Both the position numbers and the translations under genes were made by a program. From an uncultured Eubacteriales bacterium (GTDB lineage Bacteria; Bacillota; Clostridia; Oscillospirales; Acutalibacteraceae), in NCBI GenBank assembly GCA_934488615.1, contig CAKSSJ010000002.1, forward strand, positions 39,560 through 103,559: 64,000 bases of DNA, given 5' to 3'. Below, piece after piece: positions 1 through 6,999 of this stretch; position 1 is the first letter of the stretch; each line of letters opens with the position of its first letter. The notes under the pieces are model-generated. The model was not told the DNA's origin. It saw nothing but the letters and a program-made list of their open reading frames with translations, and made no database searches.

Positions 1-12
1 GTAATTGTCCAT
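1..12 (-). CDS. 5' end of a gene running off the left edge
   Basis: Reading leftwards there is an ATG at 12-10 followed by GAC AAT TAC to the edge (M-D-N-Y). It is preceded by a good ribosome site, GGGAGTG, seven bases upstream, and by a strong promoter at 46-74. Only four codons are visible, so the product cannot be named. The start is supported only by the promoter plus ribosome site. Confidence 0.5.
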
Positions 13-45
13 TTTATCACTCCCGACAATTATAATTATAATTTT

Positions 46-74
46 ATTATACATATTTATGGAGCTGTAGTCAA
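46..74 (-). promoter_or_regulatory. Sigma-A-type promoter of the left-edge gene
   Basis: On the minus strand TTGACT (74-69) is separated by 17 bp from TATAAT (51-46), a near-consensus housekeeping promoter. It fires leftwards, divergent from the promoter at 131-159. Confidence 0.7.
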
Positions 75-130
75 TCGGAAAGAATTAGACTCTGACGAAT
101 TTTTGTATATTTTGTAGAGAAAAAAGGCTG

Positions 131-159
131 TTGACTTCTATTTTATTATCGTATATACT
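131..159 (+). promoter_or_regulatory. Sigma-A-type promoter of the small membrane protein pair
   Basis: TTGACT (131-136), a 17-bp spacer and TATACT (154-159), followed by a CGGAGGTAGATATC ribosome site in front of the ATG at 189. Confidence 0.7.
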
Positions 160-188
160 TAATTTATAAAAGCACGGAGGTAGATATC

Positions 189-602
189 ATGGCTTGTTTT
201 GTTGTTCCCGTTGTCGAAGCGGTCGTAGTGTCGGCTGTTTATGCGGCGGTTAGAGTTAAGGAAAATAAATACACACTTGCGCATGCAGACAATTCAGAGC
301 GCTTTGAAACGGAGAATAAACGCATGTTTTCCAAGAAGCTTGCCTGGCTTATGAAGCTCCTTTTCGGCGGCTCGTTCCTGCTTGCGTTTGAGCATTTGTG
401 GCATGGCGAAATTGTTCCGTGGGCACCTTTCCTGACTGCGGCGGCTGACCCGGGGGACAGAGCACAGATGCTCCATGAGATGTCAACCGTCGGCATTATG
501 ATGGCGGTTTCCGTAACGGCATTGTGGGCGGCTATGGTCGTTATTTCCTATTTTGTTGAGAGAAGAAACGTTGAAGCCGTGCAGAAAATTGAGGAAGCTT
601 AA
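189..602 (+). CDS. Small integral membrane protein, unknown function
   Basis: A 137-residue protein I do not recognise. It has about three hydrophobic segments: residues 1-21, about 55-85 (containing FLLAFEHLWHG) and about 100-125, with a charged linker after the first and a charged C-terminus. There is no cytoplasmic domain or catalytic motif. The ATG has a CGGAGG ribosome site and a promoter at 131-159. The next gene starts one base after its TAA and is also a small three-segment membrane protein, so the two are probably co-transcribed and may form a complex. That pairing is an inference from spacing only. Confidence 0.75.
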   Translation: MACFVVPVVEAVVVSAVYAAVRVKENKYTLAHADNSERFETENKRMFSKKLAWLMKLLFGGSFLLAFEHLWHGEIVPWAPFLTAAADPGDRAQMLHEMSTVGIMMAVSVTALWAAMVVISYFVERRNVEAVQKIEEA

Positions 603-603
603 T

Positions 604-915
604 ATGACGCTTCTCATTTCAATCTTTGCGGCGGTCATTTCAACTGCCGTTTGGTATGCGAGCGAAAAAGCACGCAGAATGAAGGTCGGCATGCTTTGCT
701 GGATGTTTTGGGGTGCATCGGTCATGTGGCTCGTTGACGCGGTATTTGAGTTTAGAGAGCTGAAAGCCGAGTATTTCACGCCGTCGCCGTCAGATATGCT
801 CAATGATGCGTTCCTCGGACTTTCCGTCGCGGCGCTGGCAATGACTGTTTGGATAATTTATCTCTTGATAAAAGACCCTAACGGCATAATCAAATCAAAG
901 AAAAATAAAAAATGA
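604..915 (+). CDS. Small integral membrane protein, partner of the preceding gene
   Basis: A 103-residue protein starting M-T-L-L-I-S. The frame is open further upstream, but the ATG at 604 directly after the upstream stop is the likely start and suggests translational coupling. It has three hydrophobic segments (about 2-18, 27-45 and 70-92) and a lysine-rich tail. No family is recognised. A hairpin terminator follows its stop, so the two-gene unit seems complete. Confidence 0.7.
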   Translation: MTLLISIFAAVISTAVWYASEKARRMKVGMLCWMFWGASVMWLVDAVFEFRELKAEYFTPSPSDMLNDAFLGLSVAALAMTVWIIYLLIKDPNGIIKSKKNKK

Positions 916-945
916 CAGCTCAAGAGGGCTGTCGTTTTGTTTTAC
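914..945 (+). terminator. Rho-independent terminator
   Basis: GACAGC (914-919) pairs with GCTGTC (928-933) across a short loop, followed by GTTTTGTTTT. It starts on the stop codon of the upstream membrane protein gene. Confidence 0.7.
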
Positions 946-1009
946 GGTGAGTATTGATAAAATGGCGCATAAATGATATAATAACCCGACAAACGAAAGA
1001 GGTGGTAGT

Positions 1010-1804
1010 GTGAAATTCAAAAATGTTTTGCTTGCGAGCGACTTTGACGGAACGCTTGCCGACAGCGGCGGTAAAATTCCCGAGAGCGTTATTTCGGCGA
1101 TAAAATATTTCATGTCCGAGGGCGGAAGATTTACCGTCTGCACGGGCAGGATTTTCCAAGGCTTTCACCTTTACAGTGAGGAATATATCAACGCTCCCGT
1201 GCTTCTCGGCAACGGCGCAATGGCGTATGATTATAAAAATAAAGAGATTGTTTTTAATGATGCGATATGCGGCGAGGGCTTAGCGGCAATCAATGATGTT
1301 ATTTCACATTTTCCGTGTGTGGCGGTTGAAACGTATAATTTTGACAAGGTTTGCAGTATAAATGCAGGCGAAAGCAGTATACATCATTTCACAAGCATGG
1401 GAATTGACTTCACGGAGGTTGAAGCTCCCGAGCAGGCACAAAGACCGTGGACAAAGGTTATGGTTCATGCTCCCGATTGCTCCGCCGAGGTACAAAGGCT
1501 TCTTGATGAGCACATGGAAGTCAATTACCTGAAAACGACTGGCGAGTACATAGAAATACTTAAAAAGGGTGTTGACAAGGGCACGGGACTTTTGAAGCTC
1601 GGAGAAATACTCGGCTGCAAGTCCTGCGATATTTATGCCGCAGGCGACGGCTATAACGATGTCGATATGCTCAAAGCGTCGGCAAAGGGCTTTGTTCCCG
1701 AGAACGGCTCACAGGAAGCGCTGGCGGTTGCCGATTACATCACACGAACGAATGACGACGGCTGTATCGCACATGCGATTGAGATTCTTGATGAGCTTTA
1801 TTAA
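1010..1804 (+). CDS. Cof-type HAD-superfamily hydrolase
   Basis: A 264-residue cytosolic phosphatase of the HAD Cof/YbjI type (IIB cap). Motif I is SDFDGTLAD (about residues 10-18, with the nucleophile and acid aspartates). The late motif AAGDGYNDVDML (about 210-222) supplies the Mg2+ aspartates, and the lysine of KGVDKGTGL (about 185-190) fits motif III. Members dephosphorylate small metabolites such as sugar phosphates or flavin/PLP; the substrate cannot be read from sequence. The start is GTG at 1010, preceded by AGAGGTGGTA. It stands alone, with repeat-rich DNA downstream. Confidence 0.85.
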   Translation: MKFKNVLLASDFDGTLADSGGKIPESVISAIKYFMSEGGRFTVCTGRIFQGFHLYSEEYINAPVLLGNGAMAYDYKNKEIVFNDAICGEGLAAINDVISHFPCVAVETYNFDKVCSINAGESSIHHFTSMGIDFTEVEAPEQAQRPWTKVMVHAPDCSAEVQRLLDEHMEVNYLKTTGEYIEILKKGVDKGTGLLKLGEILGCKSCDIYAAGDGYNDVDMLKASAKGFVPENGSQEALAVADYITRTNDDGCIAHAIEILDELY

Positions 1805-1900
1805 AGCGCAAAAATTTTTTGCAGTGCTGTCTGTTATAATAAGGGCACAATCCATAAGGGTAGATGCCCACATCGGCCCAAGGTAAGAAGAAAACATTCT

Positions 1901-1945
1901 TGGCTCCCTTTTAGGGGAGCTGTCAGCGAAGCTGACTGAGGGAGT
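1901..1945 (+). repeat. Dispersed hairpin repeat, short form
   Basis: The unit reads TGGCTCCC-n-GGGGAGC, then GTCAGCGAAGCTGAC (a perfect 6-bp stem with a GAA loop), then TGAGGGAGTAA. The same unit occurs inverted at 22,821-22,869, and with other stem sequences at 2,310 and 17,741. Confidence 0.75.
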
Positions 1946-1995
1946 AAGGTCTAATCAGACTTTAATCTTTATCCCCTCCGTCGTCAGGGACGACA

Positions 1996-2023
1996 CCTCC
2001 CCTTGAGACAATCAAGAGGAGGC
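1996..2023. repeat. CCTCCCCTTG hairpin repeat
   Basis: CCTCCCCTTGA and TCAAGAGGAGG form a hairpin with a short A-rich loop. Related hairpins are at 5,584-5,612, 8,207-8,236 and 22,746-22,772. This is a dispersed small repeat in this genome. Confidence 0.6.
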
Positions 2024-2082
2024 TGAACAGTAACGTAAATTTTAATTATTATATTTAAAGTCAGCAGAAACTTATCTCGGCT

Positions 2083-2196
2083 CCCCTGTAGGGTAGCGAA
2101 GTGTCGCCGCGGTAGTGAATGACAGTCCGGTGGACTGTCAGAGCCGTGGCGTGACCGAGCCGCAGCGAGACGCTGTCAGCGAAGCTGACTGAGGGG
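2083..2196 (+). repeat. 114-bp structured repeat, copy A
   Basis: The element runs from CCCCTGTAGGG to ACTGAGGGG and contains two clean internal stems: GACAGTCC-ggt-GGACTGTC and GTCAGC-gaa-GCTGAC. By eye it is identical over its length to the reverse complement of 22,505-22,618. No coding potential is evident. Confidence 0.9.
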
Positions 2197-2204
2197 TTTA
2201 TTTT

Positions 2205-2270
2205 AAGTGAAGAGATAAAAGTGAAGAGTGAAAAGAAGCGGTGACTTTGCTTTGCAAAGCATTGAAATAA
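2205..2270 (+). repeat. GTGAAAAG-type A-rich repeat, copy 1
   Basis: It starts AAGTGAAGAGATAAAAGTGA, continues with further GTGAA(A/G)AG units, then has GCGGTGACTTTGCTTTGCAAAGCAT. It closely matches 2,365-2,422 and 17,796-17,853, and each copy lies just after a CTGAGGG repeat end. Confidence 0.8.
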
Positions 2271-2309
2271 AACACTTTTCTAAGGTCTAATGAAATTCAC
2301 TTTGAGTGT

Positions 2310-2360
2310 GGCTCCTCCCATGGGGGAGCTGTCACAGCTTGTCTGTGACTGAGGGAGTAA
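2310..2360 (+). repeat. Dispersed hairpin repeat, GTCACAG stem variant
   Basis: GCTCCTCCC-atg-GGGGGAGCT is followed by GTCACAGcttgtCTGTGAC and TGAGGGAGTAA. The second stem differs from the GTCAGC/GCTGAC form but still pairs, so the structure is kept while the sequence varies. Confidence 0.75.
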
Positions 2361-2364
2361 ATAC

Positions 2365-2422
2365 AAGTGAAAAGATAAAAGTGAAGAGTGAAGAGAAAAG
2401 GCGGCTTTGCTTTGCAAAGCAT
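2365..2422 (+). repeat. GTGAAAAG-type A-rich repeat, copy 2
   Basis: It contains AAGTGAAAAGATAAAAGTGA, GAGTGAAGAG and GCGGCTTTGCTTTGCAAAGCAT. It directly follows the hairpin repeat at 2,310-2,360, as in the composite at 17,741-17,853. Confidence 0.8.
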
Positions 2423-2443
2423 AAAAAATCAAATAAAATCAAC

Positions 2444-2480
2444 ATACCCCTCCTACGGTTTGTTTTCCGCGGAGGGGTAT
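2444..2480 (-). terminator. Probable terminator of the tandem-HTH regulator
   Basis: ATACCCCTCC (2444-2453) pairs with GGAGGGGTAT (2471-2480), immediately downstream of the regulator's stop codon. The tail on the minus strand is only moderately T-rich. Confidence 0.55.
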
Positions 2481-2486
2481 TTACTA

Positions 2487-4223
2487 TTAGTTATCTATTA
2501 CAGGCGGAATGAAATTCTCAATCGCCCTTCTGAGCTTGGGGTGGCGAATAACAAAATGAATGGCAGGGGCTTTGCTCTTTGAAACCATGACCCATTGATC
2601 CTCATGAATAAGAATCTGCAAATTTCTGAAAGCAGGGATCGAGGCTTTCAGAAGCCTATAATTTGAATGGCTCGCGGCAAAATCCTCGGTCATTGCCAGA
2701 TGGGACATGTATTCTTCATAGCTGTAGGTGATGTCCGTTTCGCAGAATATGCCGGAGAGCTCCAAAACCTGCGAATGAGCGGCAAATTCCTCCTTTGTAA
2801 CGGTCGGAATTTCGTCCTCGATAATTTCCGTTTCAAGTATGCCGAGCACTCGCTGTTTCTGCATTTCGGCAAATTCAAGTATATCCTTTTGCCGCTCGTC
2901 GGAAATGTTATTTCTTTTAAGTATTCGGCTCAAAAGCTCACGGTCGGCAGTATAAAGCGGAAGCGTGGACAAAATGCTCCTGCGCTTGCCCGTTTTGCCC
3001 GAATCAGAGAGCAGAAATGCGTTGAGCTCATTTTCCTTGTCGCTTCGATATATTTCCATGAGCGGAAAAGCATTTGCGATCAGCTCCTGCGCGCGCTTTT
3101 CATAGTATGCGATTTCCTTTTTGGATTTCGTCAGGTAGTATTTGCCGTCGCTGTGGTAGCCCGCAATAGCTTCTCCCGTGAGTGCGGCGGAACCCGATAC
3201 CTTAAGGAAATGGTGGAAAACGCCGTTCTGTATGCCCTTTAAATAATAGGGCGAGATCTGACCCGTCATGTACATCGGTATCCAGCTTTCCAAGCCGAGC
3301 ATCATCTCGTCAAAGGAGCGGTCAATGTTGTGAATTTGGTTGAGATGAAGTCCTTTTTTCAGCATCATTGCCATGCCGAACATCCATTTTTTAGAAAAAT
3401 CCGAGTCCTTAGCCATCTCCTTTAGAGGCATATCGCTGTACATTGTTACGGGTGACATTGATTTTGAAAGGACAGTCGCTTTTAAAAAATCAAGCTCGCT
3501 TTCTTTCATTTCCTCTATGCCGAAATATGTCCTTGACGACGGGAGCTGAAACGGAACTGTCGGAACCTTAAGCTCATCAAATTTAATTACCTTGATGTAC
3601 TCGTTCAGATCAAATTCGTCAAGCTTGTTCAAAAATCCGCCGATCGTGTCGGTGTCGGGCTTCGGTGTTTTTTCTTTGACGAGCCAATTTTTTACCCTTG
3701 TGTATACCTCTGTTGCGCCTGTTATTTCATCTGTGTTACAGCCGAGTAGCTCCGCAAGAGCTGTCAGCTCGGACGGCGACTTCGTATCCTCTGCAATAAA
3801 GGACGCAACAGCCGAGGAAAAGCTCTCAAAATCGGCAGGATTTCTTGTGCCGTTCCTGATGCGGAAAACCGTCGAAACGTCATAATTTATGTATCTGCAC
3901 AGGCGGTTAATATTTATATTGAGAGCGGAAAGAAGAGTGTTGAAATTCTGACGGAGAAGCTCCTTGTCGGTAGAATCAAAATCGGAGCAAGAGCAGAATT
4001 CCTCCTTGATTTTCTCGAGGGTTAGCTCAGGAACCTTATCCTTGGCAATTTGCGCTATTCCCAGGCAAAGCCCGTCAAAGCCTTTTGTTCCAAGCTCGGG
4101 AACGCGCTCTCCGCTTTTGTAACGGCTCAGTGTCGCTTCGGATATTCCCGAAAGGGCGCAAAGCTCCTTAGCCGTGCAGGAAAGCATAGCAATATATTCG
4201 TTCAGTTTATCACAGAATTTCAT
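2487..4223 (-). CDS. Tandem-HTH (XRE-like) DNA-binding protein, large unknown C-terminal region
   Basis: This 578-residue protein starts MKFCDKLNEYIAML. The ATG at 4223 has GAGGTATT nine bases upstream and is chosen over the longer open frame. Residues about 1-40 form a lambda-repressor-like helix-turn-helix (TAKELCALSGISEATLSRYK). Residues about 105-160 form a second one (ININRLCRYINYDVSTVFRI). The remaining roughly 380 residues are soluble, mostly helical by eye, and match no family I know. There is no membrane segment or signal peptide. It faces a zinc-ribbon gene and its promoter carries AATGC half-sites, so an autoregulated transcription factor is likely. Target genes are unknown. Confidence 0.7.
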   Translation of the reverse strand: MKFCDKLNEYIAMLSCTAKELCALSGISEATLSRYKSGERVPELGTKGFDGLCLGIAQIAKDKVPELTLEKIKEEFCSCSDFDSTDKELLRQNFNTLLSALNININRLCRYINYDVSTVFRIRNGTRNPADFESFSSAVASFIAEDTKSPSELTALAELLGCNTDEITGATEVYTRVKNWLVKEKTPKPDTDTIGGFLNKLDEFDLNEYIKVIKFDELKVPTVPFQLPSSRTYFGIEEMKESELDFLKATVLSKSMSPVTMYSDMPLKEMAKDSDFSKKWMFGMAMMLKKGLHLNQIHNIDRSFDEMMLGLESWIPMYMTGQISPYYLKGIQNGVFHHFLKVSGSAALTGEAIAGYHSDGKYYLTKSKKEIAYYEKRAQELIANAFPLMEIYRSDKENELNAFLLSDSGKTGKRRSILSTLPLYTADRELLSRILKRNNISDERQKDILEFAEMQKQRVLGILETEIIEDEIPTVTKEEFAAHSQVLELSGIFCETDITYSYEEYMSHLAMTEDFAASHSNYRLLKASIPAFRNLQILIHEDQWVMVSKSKAPAIHFVIRHPKLRRAIENFIPPVIDN

Positions 4224-4245
4224 TTGCAATACCTCGTACAGAATG

Positions 4246-4283
4246 TTTAATGCTATTATACAGCATTTTATCAAGCATTAAAA
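4246..4283 (-). promoter_or_regulatory. Regulator promoter with AATGC operator half-sites
   Basis: On the minus strand TTTTAA (4283-4278), 17 bp and TATAAT (4260-4255) form the promoter. The -10 box lies between inverted repeats TTTAATGC (4246-4253) and GCATTTTA (4263-4270), with a third half-site GCATTAAA (4275-4282). This arrangement fits repression at the promoter, possibly by the HTH protein itself. Confidence 0.5.
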
Positions 4284-4357
4284 GACTTTTGAACCAAAAA
4301 ATTTCAAAATTGGCATTTGACTATTCGGAAATGCGGCTTAATTATAGCCTATGCACA

Positions 4358-4366
4358 TGCTATAAT
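4358..4366 (+). promoter_or_regulatory. Extended -10 promoter of the zinc-ribbon gene
   Basis: TGC-TATAAT (4358-4366) is a TGn-extended -10 element; the -35 position (TTAATT) is poor. A long AT-rich leader leads to the AAAATGGAGGTTTTGTAA ribosome site before the ATG at 4436. Confidence 0.45.
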
Positions 4367-4435
4367 CGTTGCAGGGGTATTGACGAAAATCATGAATCAA
4401 ACATTTTAATAAATTATAAAATGGAGGTTTTGTAA

Positions 4436-5029
4436 ATGTCGGAATCAAGAGTGTTTATGCTTAACGGCACCGAGGCGCAGGCAGTTGTTGACAGACTTGA
4501 GGTCTTTTTGCATACCGAAAAGGGTATGGAGGTTCAAAGCTCAAAGACGGCGGACGGATACGTTATGCAGGCAAGTCAGCCGAAGGACGGCTGGAAAACC
4601 CTTACGGGTATGCGACTTGCCGTTACCGTTCAGCTGACTGTTTTTGAGGGTCAGTTGAATGTAACCGTCGGCGAGGGTCAGTGGGCGGATAAGATCGGAG
4701 CGGGCGCGTTGGGCTTGTTCATAGCATGGCCCTTGGCGATCACTGCGGGAATGGGTGCATTTAAGCAGAAAAAGCTGCCAGATGAGATTTTCAGAACCGT
4801 TGAGAATTGCATTATGACAGGCGGACGCTCGGCGGTTTACGGCGGATTCGAGCATGCCGCACCTGCCGCAGTCGAGACAATAGCTTGTCCGAAGTGTGGC
4901 GCACAGCTGCCTGCGGGTTCAAAGTTCTGCAATCAATGCGGAGAGAAGCTGGGCAATGCGTGCCCTAATTGCGGTGCCGAAGTCGTTCAAGGGAGCATGT
5001 TCTGTTCAAACTGCGGACAAAAGTTATAA
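4436..5029 (+). CDS. Double zinc-ribbon membrane-associated protein
   Basis: A 197-residue protein. Residues 1-85 are a soluble domain of unknown function. A hydrophobic stretch (GALGLFIAWPLAITAGMGAF, about 91-110) is probably one membrane segment. The C-terminal part carries two consecutive zinc ribbons with paired CxxC knuckles: CPKCG..FCNQCG (about 150-170) and CPNCG..FCSNCG (about 179-196). Such double zinc ribbons usually act in protein or nucleic-acid contacts, and the function here is unknown. It is transcribed away from the tandem-HTH regulator and followed by hairpins. Confidence 0.75.
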   Translation: MSESRVFMLNGTEAQAVVDRLEVFLHTEKGMEVQSSKTADGYVMQASQPKDGWKTLTGMRLAVTVQLTVFEGQLNVTVGEGQWADKIGAGALGLFIAWPLAITAGMGAFKQKKLPDEIFRTVENCIMTGGRSAVYGGFEHAAPAAVETIACPKCGAQLPAGSKFCNQCGEKLGNACPNCGAEVVQGSMFCSNCGQKL

Positions 5030-5049
5030 TAAAAATGTTTAAGAAAATG

Positions 5050-5117
5050 CCGCATATCTCAATTATGCGGTATTGCCAAAAAGAGGGATTGTCACATTTC
5101 GGTGCGGCAATCCCTTT
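5050..5117 (+). terminator. Two hairpins after the zinc-ribbon gene
   Basis: GCCGCATA (5050-5057) pairs with TATGCGGT-type sequence near 5064-5072. Then GGGATTG (about 5085-5091) pairs with CAATCCC (5108-5114), followed by TTTTGC. Together they probably end the upstream transcript. Confidence 0.5.
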
Positions 5118-5119
5118 TG

Positions 5120-5150
5120 CGACCGCTGATTTAGTCGGCGGTTATTTTTT
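5120..5150. terminator. Convergent terminator hairpin
   Basis: ACCGCTGA..TTAGTCGGCGGT forms a stem followed by TATTTTTTAT on the plus strand. It lies just past the stop of the minus-strand gene at 5149, so it may serve both directions. Confidence 0.5.
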
Positions 5151-5403
5151 ATATAAATGCCCGTGTCTCGACAAACCATTTGCCATCGTCAACGAAGAAA
5201 TCGCGGCTCTGCCCCTGAATGATGAGGGTGTATTTTGTCGCCCTGCCGCCCGAACGGACAGGCGCGTTATTCTTGATGTTTATGACCTGCTCAACGGTGA
5301 ATTTTCTGCCGTCCTTCCAGAGTATGCTCAGCGGCACGACCTGCCCCTCGGGAAGCACTTCTATATACATTGTCACATATTCGCGGCTGTATTTGACATA
5401 CAT
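5149..5403 (-). CDS. Conserved small hypothetical protein
   Basis: An 84-residue protein starting MYVKYSREYVTMYIEVLPEG. The start is at 5403 because CGGGAGGT lies eight bases upstream; the frame extends further without a better site. It looks like an all-beta domain: an N-terminal strand pair, a central ILWKDGRKFTVEQV segment and a C-terminal DDGKWFVE motif. Short proteins with this WxDGR..DGxWFVE pattern are, from memory, common in Clostridia without a known role. There is no signal peptide or membrane segment. Confidence 0.65.
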   Translation of the reverse strand: MYVKYSREYVTMYIEVLPEGQVVPLSILWKDGRKFTVEQVINIKNNAPVRSGGRATKYTLIIQGQSRDFFVDDGKWFVETRAFI

Positions 5404-5797
5404 AATCTGACCTCCCGATTTAAAATCCGAACAAATGTTCACCTATATTATAACTCATTTTCGGAATATGTCAAGAGGAGATTTTTGTAAGAAAGTCGGC
5501 AGGAACTATTCATGCCGCACCTTTAGGTGAGGCTTATTTAGTTTCTGCCTACTTGAAATAAAATCAAGGAATTTACGCTCTGTTCAGCCTCCCCTTGAAT
5601 GATTCAAGGGGCGTCCGGATTTATTTTCTTCCCACCTTGCAACAAGATAATACAGGAATAGTCTCTGAATATAAAAAGTAAAAAAGCTCTATTTTTTACC
5701 AATTATCCAATAGCGTTAAATTATAAAGTCATTTTAATATCGCTTTTATTCCAACAAAAAAGACTGCCGCGAAAGCGACAGTCTGATAACCGATAAA
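5404..5797. other. Intergenic region with one repeat hairpin
   Basis: Nothing coding is visible. A CCTCCCCTTGA..TCAAGGGG hairpin repeat lies at 5,584-5,612. The AT-rich stretch 5,640-5,750 holds no recognisable site, and the rpsR terminator is at 5,761-5,784. Confidence 0.6.
5754..5784 (-). terminator. Rho-independent terminator of rpsF-ssb-rpsR
   Basis: On the minus strand AGACTGTCGC-tttc-GCGGCAGTCT is followed by TTTTTTG. It sits 14 bp after the rpsR stop codon. Confidence 0.8.
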
Positions 5798-6043
5798 TCA
5801 GTCAGATGTGTAGGGCATAAGAGCTACGTGACGGGCACGCTTGATAGCTGTTGTAAGCTCTCTCTGATGCTTTGCACAAGTACCTGTTACACGACGGGGA
5901 AGAATCTTCGCTCTGTCGGAAGTGTACTTATTGAGCTTGTTTACGTCCTTGTAATCAATGCTCTCAACTTTATCAACACAGAAGGAACAAACCTTCTTGC
6001 GGCCTTTTCTGTTAGGACGGCCGTTGTTCTTATCATAAGCCAT
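5798..6043 (-). CDS. rpsR: 30S ribosomal protein S18
   Basis: An 81-residue S18, which binds the central domain of 16S rRNA together with S6. The signature KLNKYTSDRAKILPRRVTGT (about residues 36-55) is intact. The N-terminus carries CSFCVDK and later CAKHQR, the cysteine-containing C+ form that can bind zinc. It is the last gene of the rpsF-ssb-rpsR operon, with an AAGGAGGTATTTTGTA ribosome site and a strong terminator. Confidence 0.97.
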   Translation of the reverse strand: MAYDKNNGRPNRKGRKKVCSFCVDKVESIDYKDVNKLNKYTSDRAKILPRRVTGTCAKHQRELTTAIKRARHVALMPYTSD

Positions 6044-6081
6044 TACAAAATACCTCCTTATAAAATTCGGGTGACATCTGC

Positions 6082-6534
6082 TCAGAACGGCAGATCGTCA
6101 TCTCCTGAAATCTCCTCAAAGTCACCGTCGGAACCGGTTGAGAATGAAGGAGCGGCAGGCTGCGCGGGAGCCGAATAGCTCTGGTTGTAATTGTTGTTGC
6201 CTGTGCCTGTTTCTGCCTTTGAGCCGCAGAAGCTTGCCTGGTCAACAAGAACCTCAACCGCTGTGCGCTTATTACCGTTTTTGTCCTCATAGTTACGGGT
6301 CTGAATCGAACCCGTTACAGCGATCATAGAGCCCTTCTGGAAATATCTTGAGATAAATTCAGCGGTGTTTCTCCATGCGACACAATTGATGAAATCGGTC
6401 TGACGCTGTTCGCCCTGACGAGCATATGAACGCTCAACAGCAAGCGAAAAGGACGTTACGGCAAGACCTGTCTGGGTATTGCGCAACTCGGGAGTTGCAA
6501 CAAGTCTACCCATCAATACTACATTGTTAATCAT
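6082..6534 (-). CDS. ssb: Single-stranded DNA-binding protein
   Basis: A 150-residue SSB that coats single-stranded DNA in replication, recombination and repair. The N-terminal OB-fold (MINNVVLMGRLVATPELRNT .. DFINCVAWRNTAEFI, residues 1-105) is followed by a flexible Gln/Ser/Pro-rich linker and the acidic tip GDDDLPF, which recruits partner proteins. It lies between rpsF and rpsR, the usual Firmicutes order. Confidence 0.97.
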   Translation of the reverse strand: MINNVVLMGRLVATPELRNTQTGLAVTSFSLAVERSYARQGEQRQTDFINCVAWRNTAEFISRYFQKGSMIAVTGSIQTRNYEDKNGNKRTAVEVLVDQASFCGSKAETGTGNNNYNQSYSAPAQPAAPSFSTGSDGDFEEISGDDDLPF

Positions 6535-6546
6535 GTTGCGTCCCCC

Positions 6547-6831
6547 TTACTTCTTGATTATAAGTGAACGAAGCACGCCGTCCGTGATGTTAAGGACACG
6601 GTCAAGCTCTGCCGGGAATTCCGGCTCAGCCGAGAAATTGTAAAGAGCATAGTAGCCTTCTGTCTCGTAGTTGATAGCATAAGCAAGCTTGCGCTTACCC
6701 CACTCATCTACGCTTTCAACAGTACCATGCTTCTCCATAAGAGCCTTGAACTTTTCAACCAAAGCCTTAGCTGCATCCTCGCTCTCCTTAACGGAGTAAA
6801 CGATCATTGCCTCATAGTTCTCTACTGCCAT
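6547..6831 (-). CDS. rpsF: 30S ribosomal protein S6
   Basis: A 94-residue S6, the partner of S18 in the small-subunit platform. The sequence MAVENYEAMIVY..WGKRKLAYAIN..EGYYALYNF is typical of the family. It is the first gene of the operon with ssb and rpsR, 12 bp before ssb, with an AAAAGGAGGTGC ribosome site. A GC-rich hairpin leader and a strong promoter precede it, which fits S6-S18 autoregulation. Confidence 0.97.
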   Translation of the reverse strand: MAVENYEAMIVYSVKESEDAAKALVEKFKALMEKHGTVESVDEWGKRKLAYAINYETEGYYALYNFSAEPEFPAELDRVLNITDGVLRSLIIKK

Positions 6832-6839
6832 TTAAAAGC

Positions 6840-6900
6840 ACCTCCTTTTGGTCATTCCGGCCGCCTATTCAGCGGCAAGGATAGCTGTAATCAATATTTT
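6840..6900 (-). promoter_or_regulatory. Putative S6:S18-binding leader of the rpsF operon
   Basis: The rpsF 5' leader contains TTGCCGC-tgaata-GGCGGCCGG, a GC-rich hairpin next to CCGG just before the ribosome site. Many bacteria have an rpsF leader motif with a conserved CCG bound by the S6:S18 dimer. This leader is in the right place with a similar element, but I could not verify the full motif. Confidence 0.4.
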
Positions 6901-6911
6901 ACAGCCTTAAT

Positions 6912-6940
6912 ATTTTATCAGCTAATGCCGATAATGTCAA
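6912..6940 (-). promoter_or_regulatory. Promoter of rpsF-ssb-rpsR
   Basis: Minus strand: TTGACA (6940-6935), 17 bp, TAAAAT (6917-6912), about 80 bp before the rpsF start. Confidence 0.75.
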
Positions 6941-6999
6941 GGGTTTTATTGAATTATTTTGTATAATTTTCGTTGTCGTATAGCCGAATAATGTTTCTG

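Larger units (their letters stand above)
1805..2486. other. Repeat-rich intergenic region
   Basis: This 680-bp gap holds no convincing gene. In order it contains a degenerate copy of a motif reading TGCCCACATCG (1863-1873, also found inverted near 22,645), a short GGGGAGC..CTGAGGG hairpin repeat (1901-1945), a CCTCC..GGAGG hairpin (1996-2023), a 114-bp structured repeat (2083-2196), two copies of a GTGAAAAG-type element, and a terminator hairpin next to the regulator gene. Short open frames here are made of repeat sequence. Confidence 0.7.

Noticed and set aside
1805..2486. Repeat-rich gap as an insertion sequence
   Set aside because: No transposase frame, target-site duplication or terminal inverted repeat around a gene was found; the units look like small non-coding repeats.
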